From contig DQUR01000268.1 in assembly GCA_015662175.1 (NCBI GenBank), forward strand, positions 1 through 7,198: DNA of 7,198 nt, given 5' to 3'. How positions within the stretch are numbered: the first letter of the stretch is position 1; the number at the start of each line of letters is the position of its first letter. Shown one piece after another: positions 1 through 6,896 of this stretch. The DNA comes from Thermococcus paralvinellae (GTDB lineage Archaea; Methanobacteriota_B; Thermococci; Thermococcales; Thermococcaceae). The translations under genes and the position numbers were made by a program. The notes under the pieces were generated by a model. The model worked only from the letters and a program-made list of their open reading frames with translations, ran no database searches and was not told where the DNA came from.

Positions 1-138
1 AAGAAGCAGGCAATCAAGAGCGCAAGCGAAGCAGCAATCATGATCCTCAGAATCGACGACGTCATAGCAGCAAGCAAACTCGAAAAAGACAAAGAGCAGG
101 GAATGGAGGGGATGGAAGGAATGAACATGATGGGTTGA
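1..138 (+). CDS. Thermosome subunit, C-terminal end (partial)
   Basis: Frame 1 is open from the first base to a TGA at 136-138 and gives 45 residues. The segment [20 protein letters not shown] is the conserved last helix and strand of group II chaperonins, where the final equatorial residues carry the IDD motif. It is followed by a charged linker and a Met/Gly-rich tail ([12 protein letters not shown]). The thermosome is the cytosolic ATP-driven double-ring folding chaperonin of archaea; the flexible tails point into the central cavity. The tail resembles the GGM-type repeats of some chaperonins, but which paralog (alpha or beta) this is cannot be told from the end alone. The start and ATPase domain lie outside the window. 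A T-rich stretch follows the stop. Confidence 0.93.
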   Translation, partial: KKQAIKSASEAAIMILRIDDVIAASKLEKDKEQGMEGMEGMNMMG

Positions 139-165
139 CCTCTCTTTGCTACTTTTCTACTTTAT
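139..165 (+). terminator. T-rich terminator after thermosome gene
   Basis: Directly after the TGA come several short T runs (ctctcttt, cttttct, ctttatt) with no hairpin. Archaeal RNA polymerase usually terminates at such T-rich tracts. The position, immediately after the stop and before the oppositely transcribed RNA gene, fits. It is not a strong single T run. Confidence 0.4.
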
Positions 166-199
166 TGGCTCCTGATAATGAGCAAATTTCTTTAATGTG

Positions 200-222
200 C
201 ACCATTTTTAGAAACAGCAAAA
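200..222 (-). terminator. Possible T-rich 3' end of the H/ACA RNA
   Basis: On the minus strand the last ACA box (226-228) is followed by tacttttgctgtttct, a moderately T-rich run. That would fit termination just after the mature 3' end, which in archaeal H/ACA RNAs lies about three bases after ACA. Weak evidence, based on composition and position only. Confidence 0.35.
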
Positions 223-443
223 GTATGTTGCCCGCCCGTAACCCCCGCCTTCATTGAAGCCAAAGAACGGCATTCTCAGACGGGTTAACCCAGGCGGGCA
301 GAATTGTGCTCGGTCAGGGTTACCCACGGTCATCGTGCTCCGTAACGCGGAAGGCCCTCCCGTGGGGACCTCGCTATGACCGAGCTGTTGCCCCTGCATC
401 GCCCCCCGGTTCATTGTCCCCGGGGTCCTCGCGCAGGGGCATT
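223..443 (-). ncRNA. Three-hairpin H/ACA pseudouridylation guide RNA
   Basis: A GC-rich block in A/T-rich intergenic DNA folds on the minus strand into three hairpins, each ending in ACA. The lower stems are 433-441 with 389-397 (9 bp), 377-385 with 308-316 (9 bp) and 293-300 with 229-236 (8 bp); the ACA boxes lie at 386-388, 305-307 and 226-228. Each hairpin has an internal loop, an upper stem, and an apical kink-turn or K-loop: GA at 359-358 facing GATGA at 334-330, GA at 277-276 facing AATGA at 255-251, and a K-loop at 410-419. Guide loop plus lower stem gives the 14-16 nt to ACA required in archaeal H/ACA RNPs (Cbf5, L7Ae, Nop10, Gar1). Two pockets fit 23S rRNA sites (see findings). The ACAs exist only on this strand, which fixes orientation. 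Ends are set from the TATA box and last ACA, good to a few bases. It probably belongs to the high-GC RNAs reported from Pyrococcus; I cannot assign a name. Confidence 0.9.
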
Positions 444-462
444 ATAATATTTAGCCCTTTGG

Positions 463-476
463 CTTATAAGTTCTTG
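463..476 (-). promoter_or_regulatory. BRE/TATA promoter of the H/ACA RNA
   Basis: On the minus strand an A-rich BRE-like segment (aagaa) precedes cttataag at 463-470. Its centre lies about 25 bases upstream of 441-443, where the first hairpin begins. That is the usual TATA-to-start distance in archaea, so transcription would begin at the base of the first stem. Confidence 0.6.
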
Positions 477-536
477 GTTGTAACATGAGGGCAGTCTAGA
501 ATGGCAGTGTCATAGTGATATAAATTGTCAAAATGC

Positions 537-552
537 CAAAAATTTATTTAAA
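537..552 (+). promoter_or_regulatory. BRE/TATA promoter of the HD phosphohydrolase gene
   Basis: An A-rich BRE (caaaaa) is followed by tttattta at 543-550, predicting a start near 571. This leaves a leader of about 12 bases that carries the Shine-Dalgarno AGGTGA (572-577). A second A/T box, gatataaatt near 516-525, could be an alternative upstream TATA element but would give a longer leader. Confidence 0.55.
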
Positions 553-582
553 AGTTTTTCCAACATCTTTCAGGTGAGATAA

Positions 583-1827
583 ATGGACGGGAAGATAATC
601 CATGACCCCATTCATGGAAGCATGAGGATTAAGGGAGTTATACTGGATTTAGTGAAAACTCCGGAGTTTCAAAGGCTCAGAAGCATAAGACAGCTTGGAC
701 TGGCATACCTCGTGTATCCGGGAGCAAATCATTCACGTTTTGAGCATTCCCTTGGGGCCCACAATATAGCGAGCCGATTAGCTCAGGAGGTTGGGCTTGA
801 AAATGAGGAGAAAACTCTACTTGAAATGGGGGCTTCGCTTCACGACATAGGACACGGGCCATTTTCACACACGTTTGAGCAGATTTACAAGCACTATGTT
901 AAAGAATATGACCACATGCGCCTTGGTCGAAACATAATCCTCGGAAAAATAGACATCATTGATATGGACAATAGAAAGCTTATTCCGGAGATAATTGAGA
1001 GTTATGGCTATTCACCAAAAGAAGTCGCTAACCTGATTCTGGGTAAATGCGAGAAGCGTTATTTGGGCCAGATGCTCCATGGGGATGTTGACATTGACCA
1101 GATTGATTATCTCATGAGGGATGCCCATTATACAGGCGTTGCCCATGGGATAATTGACATTGAGAGGCTTCTAAAAGTTTTAAAAGTCCATGATGATCAG
1201 CTCGTGGTGGATGAAAAGGGAATTGAGGCCGTGGAGGGGATGATGGTTGCCAGGGCTTTGATGTATTCGAGGGTTTACTTCCATCATACAGTTAAAATTG
1301 CTGAGGGAATGCTGACGAGGGCTTTGGAGTTTGCCCTCGAGGAGGGACACTTGTGGGACTTCTGGAAAATGACCGACTGCAGGGTTCTTGTGGAGCTTGA
1401 GGATCTTGAAGGCTATCCGGGTGAGATTGTGAAGCGTATTAAGTACAGGGACATTTACAAAGCGGCCGTGCTGGCAAGTGCAGATGGGCTCTCTGCAGAG
1501 GAGAAGAAAGAATTGCTGGGCATATATAGAAACGTCAAGAGGAGACAGGAAATCGAAAGAAATCTGGCCGATGCCGTTGGGGCAAAGGAGGGGGAGGTAA
1601 TCCTTGAGTTTTCGATTGCTGACCTAATGCTCAGTGAACCTAGATTGAAGGCCACGGAAATTAACGTGTTGCTACACACCGGGGAACTGCAACCTCTTAC
1701 AAAAGTAACCCCCTTGGCAAACGCGTTAAAAAGGAGACAAACCCCGAGATGGGCTGTGCTGATTGCTTCACCGGTAGAATACGTTGATAAAGTTAGGGAA
1801 GTCTGGAAGAAAGTAATTTTCAGCTGA
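583..1827 (+). CDS. HD superfamily phosphohydrolase (SAMHD1-like, COG1078 type)
   Basis: This 414-residue protein is a metal-dependent HD-domain phosphohydrolase of the group related to SAMHD1 and bacterial dNTP triphosphohydrolases. It is likely cytosolic and is expected to cleave (d)NTPs, though the substrate cannot be read from sequence. The opening KIIHDPIHGSM and the SRFEHSLG segment are typical of the family. Putative metal ligands are H55 (in FEHSLG), H87-D88 (SLHDIGHGPFSH, residues 86-97 region) and D172 in IDQIDYLMRD; H111 in YDHMRLG matches the position of the SAMHD1 catalytic histidine. The C-terminal 200 residues are helical and less conserved. ATG at 583 is preceded by AGGTGA with 5-base spacing. 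There is no SAM or other added domain. It stands alone, and its last 8 bases overlap the end of the convergent regulator gene. The family assignment is firm; dNTPase activity is inferred. Confidence 0.93.
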   Translation: MDGKIIHDPIHGSMRIKGVILDLVKTPEFQRLRSIRQLGLAYLVYPGANHSRFEHSLGAHNIASRLAQEVGLENEEKTLLEMGASLHDIGHGPFSHTFEQIYKHYVKEYDHMRLGRNIILGKIDIIDMDNRKLIPEIIESYGYSPKEVANLILGKCEKRYLGQMLHGDVDIDQIDYLMRDAHYTGVAHGIIDIERLLKVLKVHDDQLVVDEKGIEAVEGMMVARALMYSRVYFHHTVKIAEGMLTRALEFALEEGHLWDFWKMTDCRVLVELEDLEGYPGEIVKRIKYRDIYKAAVLASADGLSAEEKKELLGIYRNVKRRQEIERNLADAVGAKEGEVILEFSIADLMLSEPRLKATEINVLLHTGELQPLTKVTPLANALKRRQTPRWAVLIASPVEYVDKVREVWKKVIFS

Positions 1828-2782
1828 TCATCCTTTTCTTTATATCCTTCTTCAACCCTTCTATCATCTCGATTAGCTCATCGGCATCTCTGATTTCTGA
1901 GAGGGCTTTTTTGGGTATCAGAGGTATCTCCCCAACGACTTCCGTCTTTGTTTTCTCCAGGATGAATACACCATCGCTATGAATTATTTTGCTGACTTCA
2001 TTGACCATTCGGGCTCTTTTCACAGTTGTCTTGGTTTTCCTTTGGTCTATTCCCGTCAGAATCTTAAACTCCTCCTCTCTTGAAATTGCATTGAACGGTG
2101 CTTTCTTGATTTTCACAACTGCCATTCCTAGGGATTTTAAGCGCTCAAAAATTTCCCTTTCAAGCTCGTTTTCCGGTTTTACATCAAGCTTGGCCTCAAC
2201 TTTCGCGTGCAGAATGTCAATGGGCTTGGCCAGAGGCTCGTTGAATATCTCCTCCAGCCTGAGGGCCACATCCAGGCTAACAGCCTGTTCCCCTTTCTCG
2301 TAGTTTTTCAGACTTTTTCTTGAAATACCCAACATCTCAGCAAGCTCACCGATGCTGTATCCATACTTTTCCCTCAAATATCTGAGATATTCACCATTGA
2401 TCTTGACATAAAATCCTCCTCTCTCGGCGAAAATTACAGGCAGTTCACCCTCGACCATCACATCGTAGAGGGTTTGGGGATTCAACGCATAGATTCCAAA
2501 GCGCTCGTAAACCACTCCCTCCTCGAGCTCATCGTTTTTGCTCTTGAGCCCAACTATCAGCGGTGAGGCCTGGAAGAACTTGGCCAAACGCTTTAAATCC
2601 TCAGCCTGCTCCTCTGTGAGTGTATCAATGTTCTGTAAAACTTTGATGAAGAGCAATAGGAATAACCCGCTCGCCACCAGGTCGAAGCATGCGCCTTTAA
2701 ATTCCATCCTCGCGGTCTTAAATCCAGTGCTCCGTAAGATGCTCTCAACGATCCTGATTATTCTCTCCTTCTCCATCATCAT
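1820..2782 (-). CDS. Archaeal Cro/C1-type HTH transcriptional regulatory protein
   Basis: A 320-residue soluble protein of the archaeal 'putative HTH-type transcriptional regulatory protein' family. The N-terminal part (about 1-125) has a CFDLVA...LLLFIKVLQN pattern that recalls restriction-endonuclease-like folds, but I see no complete PD-(D/E)xK motif. A clear Cro/C1 helix-turn-helix lies at about 132-182: LREKYGYSIGELAEMLGISR followed by KSLKNYEKG. The C-terminal third (about 205-320) is a charged alpha/beta region with no motif I recognise. The family is widespread in Euryarchaeota and its target genes are, as far as I know, undefined. Three ATG codons in a row (2774-2782) make the exact start ambiguous by two residues; there is no Shine-Dalgarno. 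A TATA box 24 bases upstream implies a leaderless mRNA. It is divergent from tiaS and could regulate itself and tiaS, which is inference from position only. Confidence 0.88.
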   Translation of the reverse strand: MMMEKERIIRIVESILRSTGFKTARMEFKGACFDLVASGLFLLLFIKVLQNIDTLTEEQAEDLKRLAKFFQASPLIVGLKSKNDELEEGVVYERFGIYALNPQTLYDVMVEGELPVIFAERGGFYVKINGEYLRYLREKYGYSIGELAEMLGISRKSLKNYEKGEQAVSLDVALRLEEIFNEPLAKPIDILHAKVEAKLDVKPENELEREIFERLKSLGMAVVKIKKAPFNAISREEEFKILTGIDQRKTKTTVKRARMVNEVSKIIHSDGVFILEKTKTEVVGEIPLIPKKALSEIRDADELIEMIEGLKKDIKKRMIS

Positions 2783-2801
2783 TTATAAATTGGAAAAGGA
2801 A

Positions 2802-2816
2802 CTATAAAAAGTTAAG
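2802..2816 (-). promoter_or_regulatory. TATA promoter of the HTH regulator gene (leaderless)
   Basis: On the minus strand tttttatag (2802-2810) is centred about 24 bases from the first ATG at 2782, so transcription should begin at or next to the start codon. No Shine-Dalgarno is present between them. The 89-base gap to the divergent tiaS start holds both promoters. Confidence 0.55.
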
Positions 2817-2832
2817 GTCACCAGGAGTACAT

Positions 2833-2853
2833 GGGGAAAGCTTTTAATTCCCC
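2833..2853 (+). promoter_or_regulatory. tiaS TATA box inside an inverted repeat (candidate operator)
   Basis: The TATA-like element cttttaat (2841-2848) is preceded by a purine-rich BRE and lies about 25-27 bases before the tiaS ATG, again predicting a leaderless or nearly leaderless mRNA. The element sits within a perfect 6-bp inverted repeat, GGGGAA (2833-2838) and TTCCCC (2848-2853), separated by 9 bases. A dimeric protein bound here would cover BRE and TATA and block TBP/TFB. The promoter is well supported by position; the operator role is inference. Confidence 0.5.
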
Positions 2854-2871
2854 GCATTTTTCTACGCTTTG

Positions 2872-4137
2872 ATGATGCTCCACATAGGAATTGACGATAC
2901 CGACTCACCAGATGGCATGTGCACGACCTATTTGGGAGCCCTGATTTACAGGGAAATTTCCCGGTTAGCGGAACCCTTGGATTTGCCGAAACTGATTAGG
3001 CTGAATCCCAACGTTCCATATAAAACGAGGGGGAACGGCGCGGTTGCAATGAGCTTTGAGGTTGATGAAGAAGATGTTCCAAAAATTAAGGGACTTGTCC
3101 TCGAGATGGTTGAAAAATTAGCTGAGTTAACTCATGAGAACACAAATCCCGGCGCGGTGTTTTTGGAGGGGGAAGTGCCCAAAGAACTAACTGACTTCAC
3201 ATACAAAGCCATCTGGGAGCATGTGACAATTGAAGAGGTGGAAAAAGTTGCCAAAGATGTTAATGCTGAAGTCCACAAGTTCAAGTGTGGAAGGGGGATT
3301 GTTGGCGCTTTAGCGGCCATTGGCCACCCCTTAAATAATTTCACCTATGAGCTTTTGGCATATAGAAAAAGGGAACTCTGGGGAACCCCAAGAAAAGTTG
3401 ATGAAAAGAGCGTTTTTGAGATGGATAAAAAGTTCTACCCGTTCACCTACGACAACGTTGATTGGGGAAAGCGTTCTGTTTTGATAACTCCTCACGGTAA
3501 AGATCCAGTTCTGGTTGGAATCAGGGGGATTGATAAAAATAGAGTCCTGCTGGCCTTCGAAAGTTTGGTTCTTGAAGAAATTGAATTTCACCAGATCTTT
3601 AAAACAAATCAAAACACCGACGACCATTTGAGGTTCAAGCTCATTAAGGACCTGAAAAACTATGACAGCGTGATAATTAGGGGTAAGGTTGTAAAGAGCT
3701 ACTGGGAAAGGGGGAGGCACGTTTTCATTGAGGTGAGCGATGGAACCGGTGAATTGAGGGTTGCGGCATACGAGCCGACCAAGGAATTCAGGAGATACGT
3801 AAGAATGCTGATTGAAGGGGACGAGATTATAGCGGCTGGAGGGGTTAAGGAGTTTGAAGGTGAGCTAACGCTCAATCTTGAGAAGTTCTATCCAGTGAAG
3901 CTTGTGCCTAAAATCGAATATCGGAAGCCCAAGTGTCCAGAATGTGGCGGGACGATGAAGAGTAAGGGCGATTACCTCAGGTGCAAGCGCTGTGGCTATA
4001 AGATGCCGAAGAAGCTTATTCCCGTTGAAGTTTCGAGAGAGCTGGAGAGAAAAATCTACGAGGTGCCTCCGGATGCAAGGAGGCATCTATCGAGGCCGCT
4101 GGTGCTGCCGGGTGGAGAAAATAAGATGATAGGATGA
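2872..4137 (+). CDS. tiaS: tRNA(Ile2) 2-agmatinylcytidine synthetase TiaS
   Basis: TiaS attaches agmatine to C34 of tRNA(Ile2) using ATP, making agmatidine so that the anticodon reads AUA and not AUG. It is archaeal and essential where tested. With the start used here the protein has 421 residues, normal for the family. Visible in order: N-terminal [19 protein letters not shown] (about 4-22), with the acidic GIDDTDS motif of the kinase-like catalytic domain; the THENTNPG segment (about 87-94) and [15 protein letters not shown] (about 139-153) of the catalytic and ferredoxin-like parts; an OB fold (about 265-345, VIIRGKVV...DGTGELRV); and a zinc ribbon with C355, C358, C371 and C374 (CPECG, CKRCG). 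A TTG at 2869 also precedes two ATGs; I chose the first ATG because related proteins begin [12 protein letters not shown]. No Shine-Dalgarno is present. The last codons lie in a tandem 9-base repeat. Confidence 0.96.
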   Translation: MMLHIGIDDTDSPDGMCTTYLGALIYREISRLAEPLDLPKLIRLNPNVPYKTRGNGAVAMSFEVDEEDVPKIKGLVLEMVEKLAELTHENTNPGAVFLEGEVPKELTDFTYKAIWEHVTIEEVEKVAKDVNAEVHKFKCGRGIVGALAAIGHPLNNFTYELLAYRKRELWGTPRKVDEKSVFEMDKKFYPFTYDNVDWGKRSVLITPHGKDPVLVGIRGIDKNRVLLAFESLVLEEIEFHQIFKTNQNTDDHLRFKLIKDLKNYDSVIIRGKVVKSYWERGRHVFIEVSDGTGELRVAAYEPTKEFRRYVRMLIEGDEIIAAGGVKEFEGELTLNLEKFYPVKLVPKIEYRKPKCPECGGTMKSKGDYLRCKRCGYKMPKKLIPVEVSRELERKIYEVPPDARRHLSRPLVLPGGENKMIG

Positions 4138-4146
4138 ATAGGATGA
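4129..4146 (+). repeat. Tandem 9-base repeat across the tiaS stop codon
   Basis: Two perfect copies of ATAGGATGA lie side by side; the first contains the tiaS stop (TGA 4135-4137). This is probably a slippage duplication. Without it the reading frame would still end at the same kind of TGA, so it is neutral for the protein. Confidence 0.7.
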
Positions 4147-4153
4147 TAAAACA

Positions 4154-4809
4154 TTAGTAAACCAGTCCAAACAAGAACAGCGGGACTTTTCCCTTTCCAG
4201 TGACTAGACCATCAACCGCTATGTAGTCAGGTTTCTGGTAGCGACCCTTTGATTCACCTCCTACCTCGATAATCCATTCGCCAACCCTGAAGTCAGCGGT
4301 TTTCTCGCCCCTCTTTCCCTTGAGGTAGCAGAGACCGAGGTTCCGCAGGTGGTTCACGAAGAGCTTTAAATGCATCGGTTTCGTACTTAACGCTAATGGC
4401 AGAGAGGTCTTCGAGGATTACCTTCCGAATAGAGTTGTCAAGGGCATCGTAGAAGCCACTCCTCGGGTAGAGCACCCCTCCCTCTCGCATGTATTCCCTC
4501 CAGAGTGGGTGGAGTTCAGCGTACATATCTGTCAGATCAAACGCTCTGGAAAGGATTTCTTTTAGTGGGTACCTAGGAATATTGAAGCCCCTCTTTATGC
4601 TGAGCCATTCCCTGAAGGAAGCGGGAGTTAATTCCTTGAGGACGACCCTTCTTGACAGGTCAGCTTCCTACAGCCAATGAATTCTGAGAAGAACACCTTT
4701 CCTCATGCTTGTCATGGAGCGTCTTAAAGTCCTCGGCCCAATCTGCATTCCTGTGAATCATGAAAACATTTCTGTATCCCATCTCCGCGAGGGATTTGCC
4801 ATCTTGTCC
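4154..4809 (-). pseudogene. Decayed Thermococcales AAA-family ATPase (AAA_14/DUF4143-like)
   Basis: Fragments of one protein appear in order on the minus strand in shifting frames. First, 4809-4660 gives GYRNVFMIHRNADWAEDFKT and LHDKHEE, matching the Walker B-side 'DEIHRYxxWxxxxKxLYDKY' region; the DE is lost. Next, around 4705-4670, KVFFSEFIGC in another frame matches the 'GSS' sensor strand. Then 4667 to about 4380 gives ADLSRRVVLKELTPASFREW and onward to RKVILEDLSAI in a third frame. Last, about 4375-4154 gives LFVNHLRNLGL, WIIEVGGESKGRYQKPDYIA and the terminal VPLFLFGLVY, like the 'IPLWLFGFLY' end of intact members. The N-terminal Walker A part is absent, at least three frame changes are needed, and the linker and winged-helix stretch between the last two pieces (roughly 80-100 residues in intact relatives, from memory) is deleted. 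It cannot make a working ATPase. The two apparent ORFs here (4154-4375 and 4293-4526) are pieces of it, not genes. Confidence 0.85.
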
Positions 4810-4819
4810 TCACACAAGG

Positions 4820-4839
4820 ACAATATGCGTGCATATTGT
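4820..4839. repeat. Perfect 20-bp palindrome beyond the deoxyhypusine synthase gene
   Basis: Arms ACAATATGC (4820-4828) and GCATATTGT (4831-4839) flank a 2-base centre. It lies 21 bases past the deoxyhypusine synthase stop and 11 bases outside the recognisable ATPase remnant. It could be a protein-binding site, an RNA hairpin at the end of the deoxyhypusine synthase transcript, or a leftover of the upstream control region of the lost ATPase gene. Sequence alone does not decide. Confidence 0.6.
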
Positions 4840-4840
4840 T

Positions 4841-4859
4841 TAGATAAAAGAACAAAATG
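4841..4859 (-). terminator. T-rich terminator after deoxyhypusine synthase
   Basis: Immediately after the TGA the minus strand reads cattttgttcttttatc, with two T4 runs, typical of archaeal intrinsic termination. The palindrome at 4820-4839 follows directly and might form a 3' hairpin if transcription reads through. Confidence 0.5.
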
Positions 4860-5969
<1,110 letters not shown>

Positions 5970-5978
5970 TTACCGGTC

Positions 5979-5992
5979 TATAAAAACGCTTA
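5979..5992 (-). promoter_or_regulatory. Distal TATA box upstream of deoxyhypusine synthase
   Basis: On the minus strand gtttttatag (5979-5988) contains the same 9-mer, tttttatag, as the HTH regulator promoter. It predicts a start near 5958, seven bases before the in-frame ATG at 5951. It may be a second promoter, giving either a 90-base leader or a 28-residue longer protein. Confidence 0.4.
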
Positions 5993-5998
5993 GGCCAC

Positions 5999-6016
5999 AT
6001 GAAAAAATGAAAATTG
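5999..6016 (-). terminator. T-rich terminator after htpX
   Basis: After the htpX TAA the minus strand reads caattttcattttttcat, with T4 and T6 runs, a good archaeal terminator ending the adenylate kinase-htpX transcript. Confidence 0.6.
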
Positions 6017-6895
6017 TTAGAAGGGAATTCCCATCTCCATGGCAATCCTCCTGAGCCTTTCAATTCTCTTCTGCGTTGGTGGATGGGTTGAGAACAACTC
6101 TGCAAAGCTAATTCCCCTAAATGGATTCACGATGAACATGTGGGCCGTTGCCGGGTTGCCGTCTCTAAGGGGTTTCATAGAGACGTAATATTCGATCTTC
6201 TCAAGTGCCCTCGCTAACGCCCATGGTTTGCCACTTATCCTCGCTCCGGTTTCATCCGCCAGGTATTCCCTTGCCCTGCTTATGGCCATCTGAATCAACA
6301 TTGCGGCTATCGGCGCAAGAACTATAAGCAACACAGCCCCCAGAACGCCTCCAGCGTCCCTATCCCTGTCCCTTCCTCCAAGTCCCCCAAGCCAGAGCAT
6401 CCAGCCGGCCCATCTTGCAACCATGATGATTGCCCCGGCCAGAACCGCTGCAAGGGTCTGAATCAAAATGTCCCTGTTTTTGATGTGACTTATTTCATGC
6501 GCCAATACCCCTTCAAGCTCGTCCCTGTCAAGGAGTCTGAGCAAACCCTGGGTTACCGCAACAACCCCATGCTTTGGATTCCTGCCAGTTGCAAACGCAT
6601 TTGGAACATCGGTGGGCACGATAGCCACCTTTGGAGTTGGGATTTTGGCTTCTCTCGCAAGTGCCTTAACCATGCGGTAAAGTTCTGGAGCCTCTGTTTC
6701 GTCAACTATCCTCGCTCTATACCAGCTGAGGACGATTTTATCGCTGAACCAGTAGCTGAAAAAGTTCATGACCATGGCAAATACGAATGCAAAGAGCAAT
6801 CCTGCCTCATTGCCGAGCACATAACCCAATGCCATTAGCAACCCGGTTAGGAATGCCATCAACAGACCCGTTCTCAACCATAGGCCGAGCCCCAT
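6017..6895 (-). CDS. htpX: HtpX family membrane zinc metalloprotease
   Basis: HtpX (peptidase family M48) is an integral membrane zinc endoprotease that cleaves misfolded membrane proteins. The 292-residue protein has two N-terminal membrane segments (about 2-27 and 31-50), a cytosolic catalytic domain with HEISH (H133, E134, H137), and the third zinc ligand E210 in [10 protein letters not shown]. Two hydrophobic segments (about 145-169 and 183-206) lie between them, separated by a short RDRDRD loop (residues 175-180). The C-terminus contains the [10 protein letters not shown] motif typical of the family. The start is ATG 6893-6895: GGAGGTGA (6902-6909 region) lies at ideal spacing from it, whereas an in-frame GTG at 6902-6904 is inside that ribosome site and is rejected. 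The gene begins one base after the stop of the upstream adenylate kinase-like gene, so the two are co-transcribed and probably translationally coupled. A T-rich terminator follows. Confidence 0.96.
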   Translation of the reverse strand: MGLGLWLRTGLLMAFLTGLLMALGYVLGNEAGLLFAFVFAMVMNFFSYWFSDKIVLSWYRARIVDETEAPELYRMVKALAREAKIPTPKVAIVPTDVPNAFATGRNPKHGVVAVTQGLLRLLDRDELEGVLAHEISHIKNRDILIQTLAAVLAGAIIMVARWAGWMLWLGGLGGRDRDRDAGGVLGAVLLIVLAPIAAMLIQMAISRAREYLADETGARISGKPWALARALEKIEYYVSMKPLRDGNPATAHMFIVNPFRGISFAELFSTHPPTQKRIERLRRIAMEMGIPF

Positions 6896-6896
6896 C

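Noticed and set aside
223..443. RNase P RNA or SRP 7S RNA as identity of the GC-rich RNA
   Set aside because: The conserved RNase P core (GAGGAAAGUCC and the paired ACAGAA element) and the SRP domain IV GGAA tetraloop with its asymmetric loop are absent, while ACA follows every stem.
208..488. Open frames on both strands through the GC-rich block
   Set aside because: They overlap the hairpins and ACA boxes of the H/ACA RNA, lack ribosome sites and show no protein family features; high GC simply lowers stop-codon frequency.
583..2782. HD phosphohydrolase plus HTH protein as a dNTP-depleting antiviral unit
   Set aside because: The genes are convergent, not an operon, and no other defence component is nearby. 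Both belong to families that look like housekeeping genes in archaea, so the idea has no support here beyond the SAMHD1 similarity.
2869..2871. TTG as the tiaS start
   Set aside because: It adds one residue before two ATGs, has no ribosome site, and related proteins begin M-x-L-H-I-G-I-D-D.
4154..4526. Two small genes of 73 and 77 codons
   Set aside because: They are consecutive pieces of one broken ATPase in different frames; their Met codons are internal.
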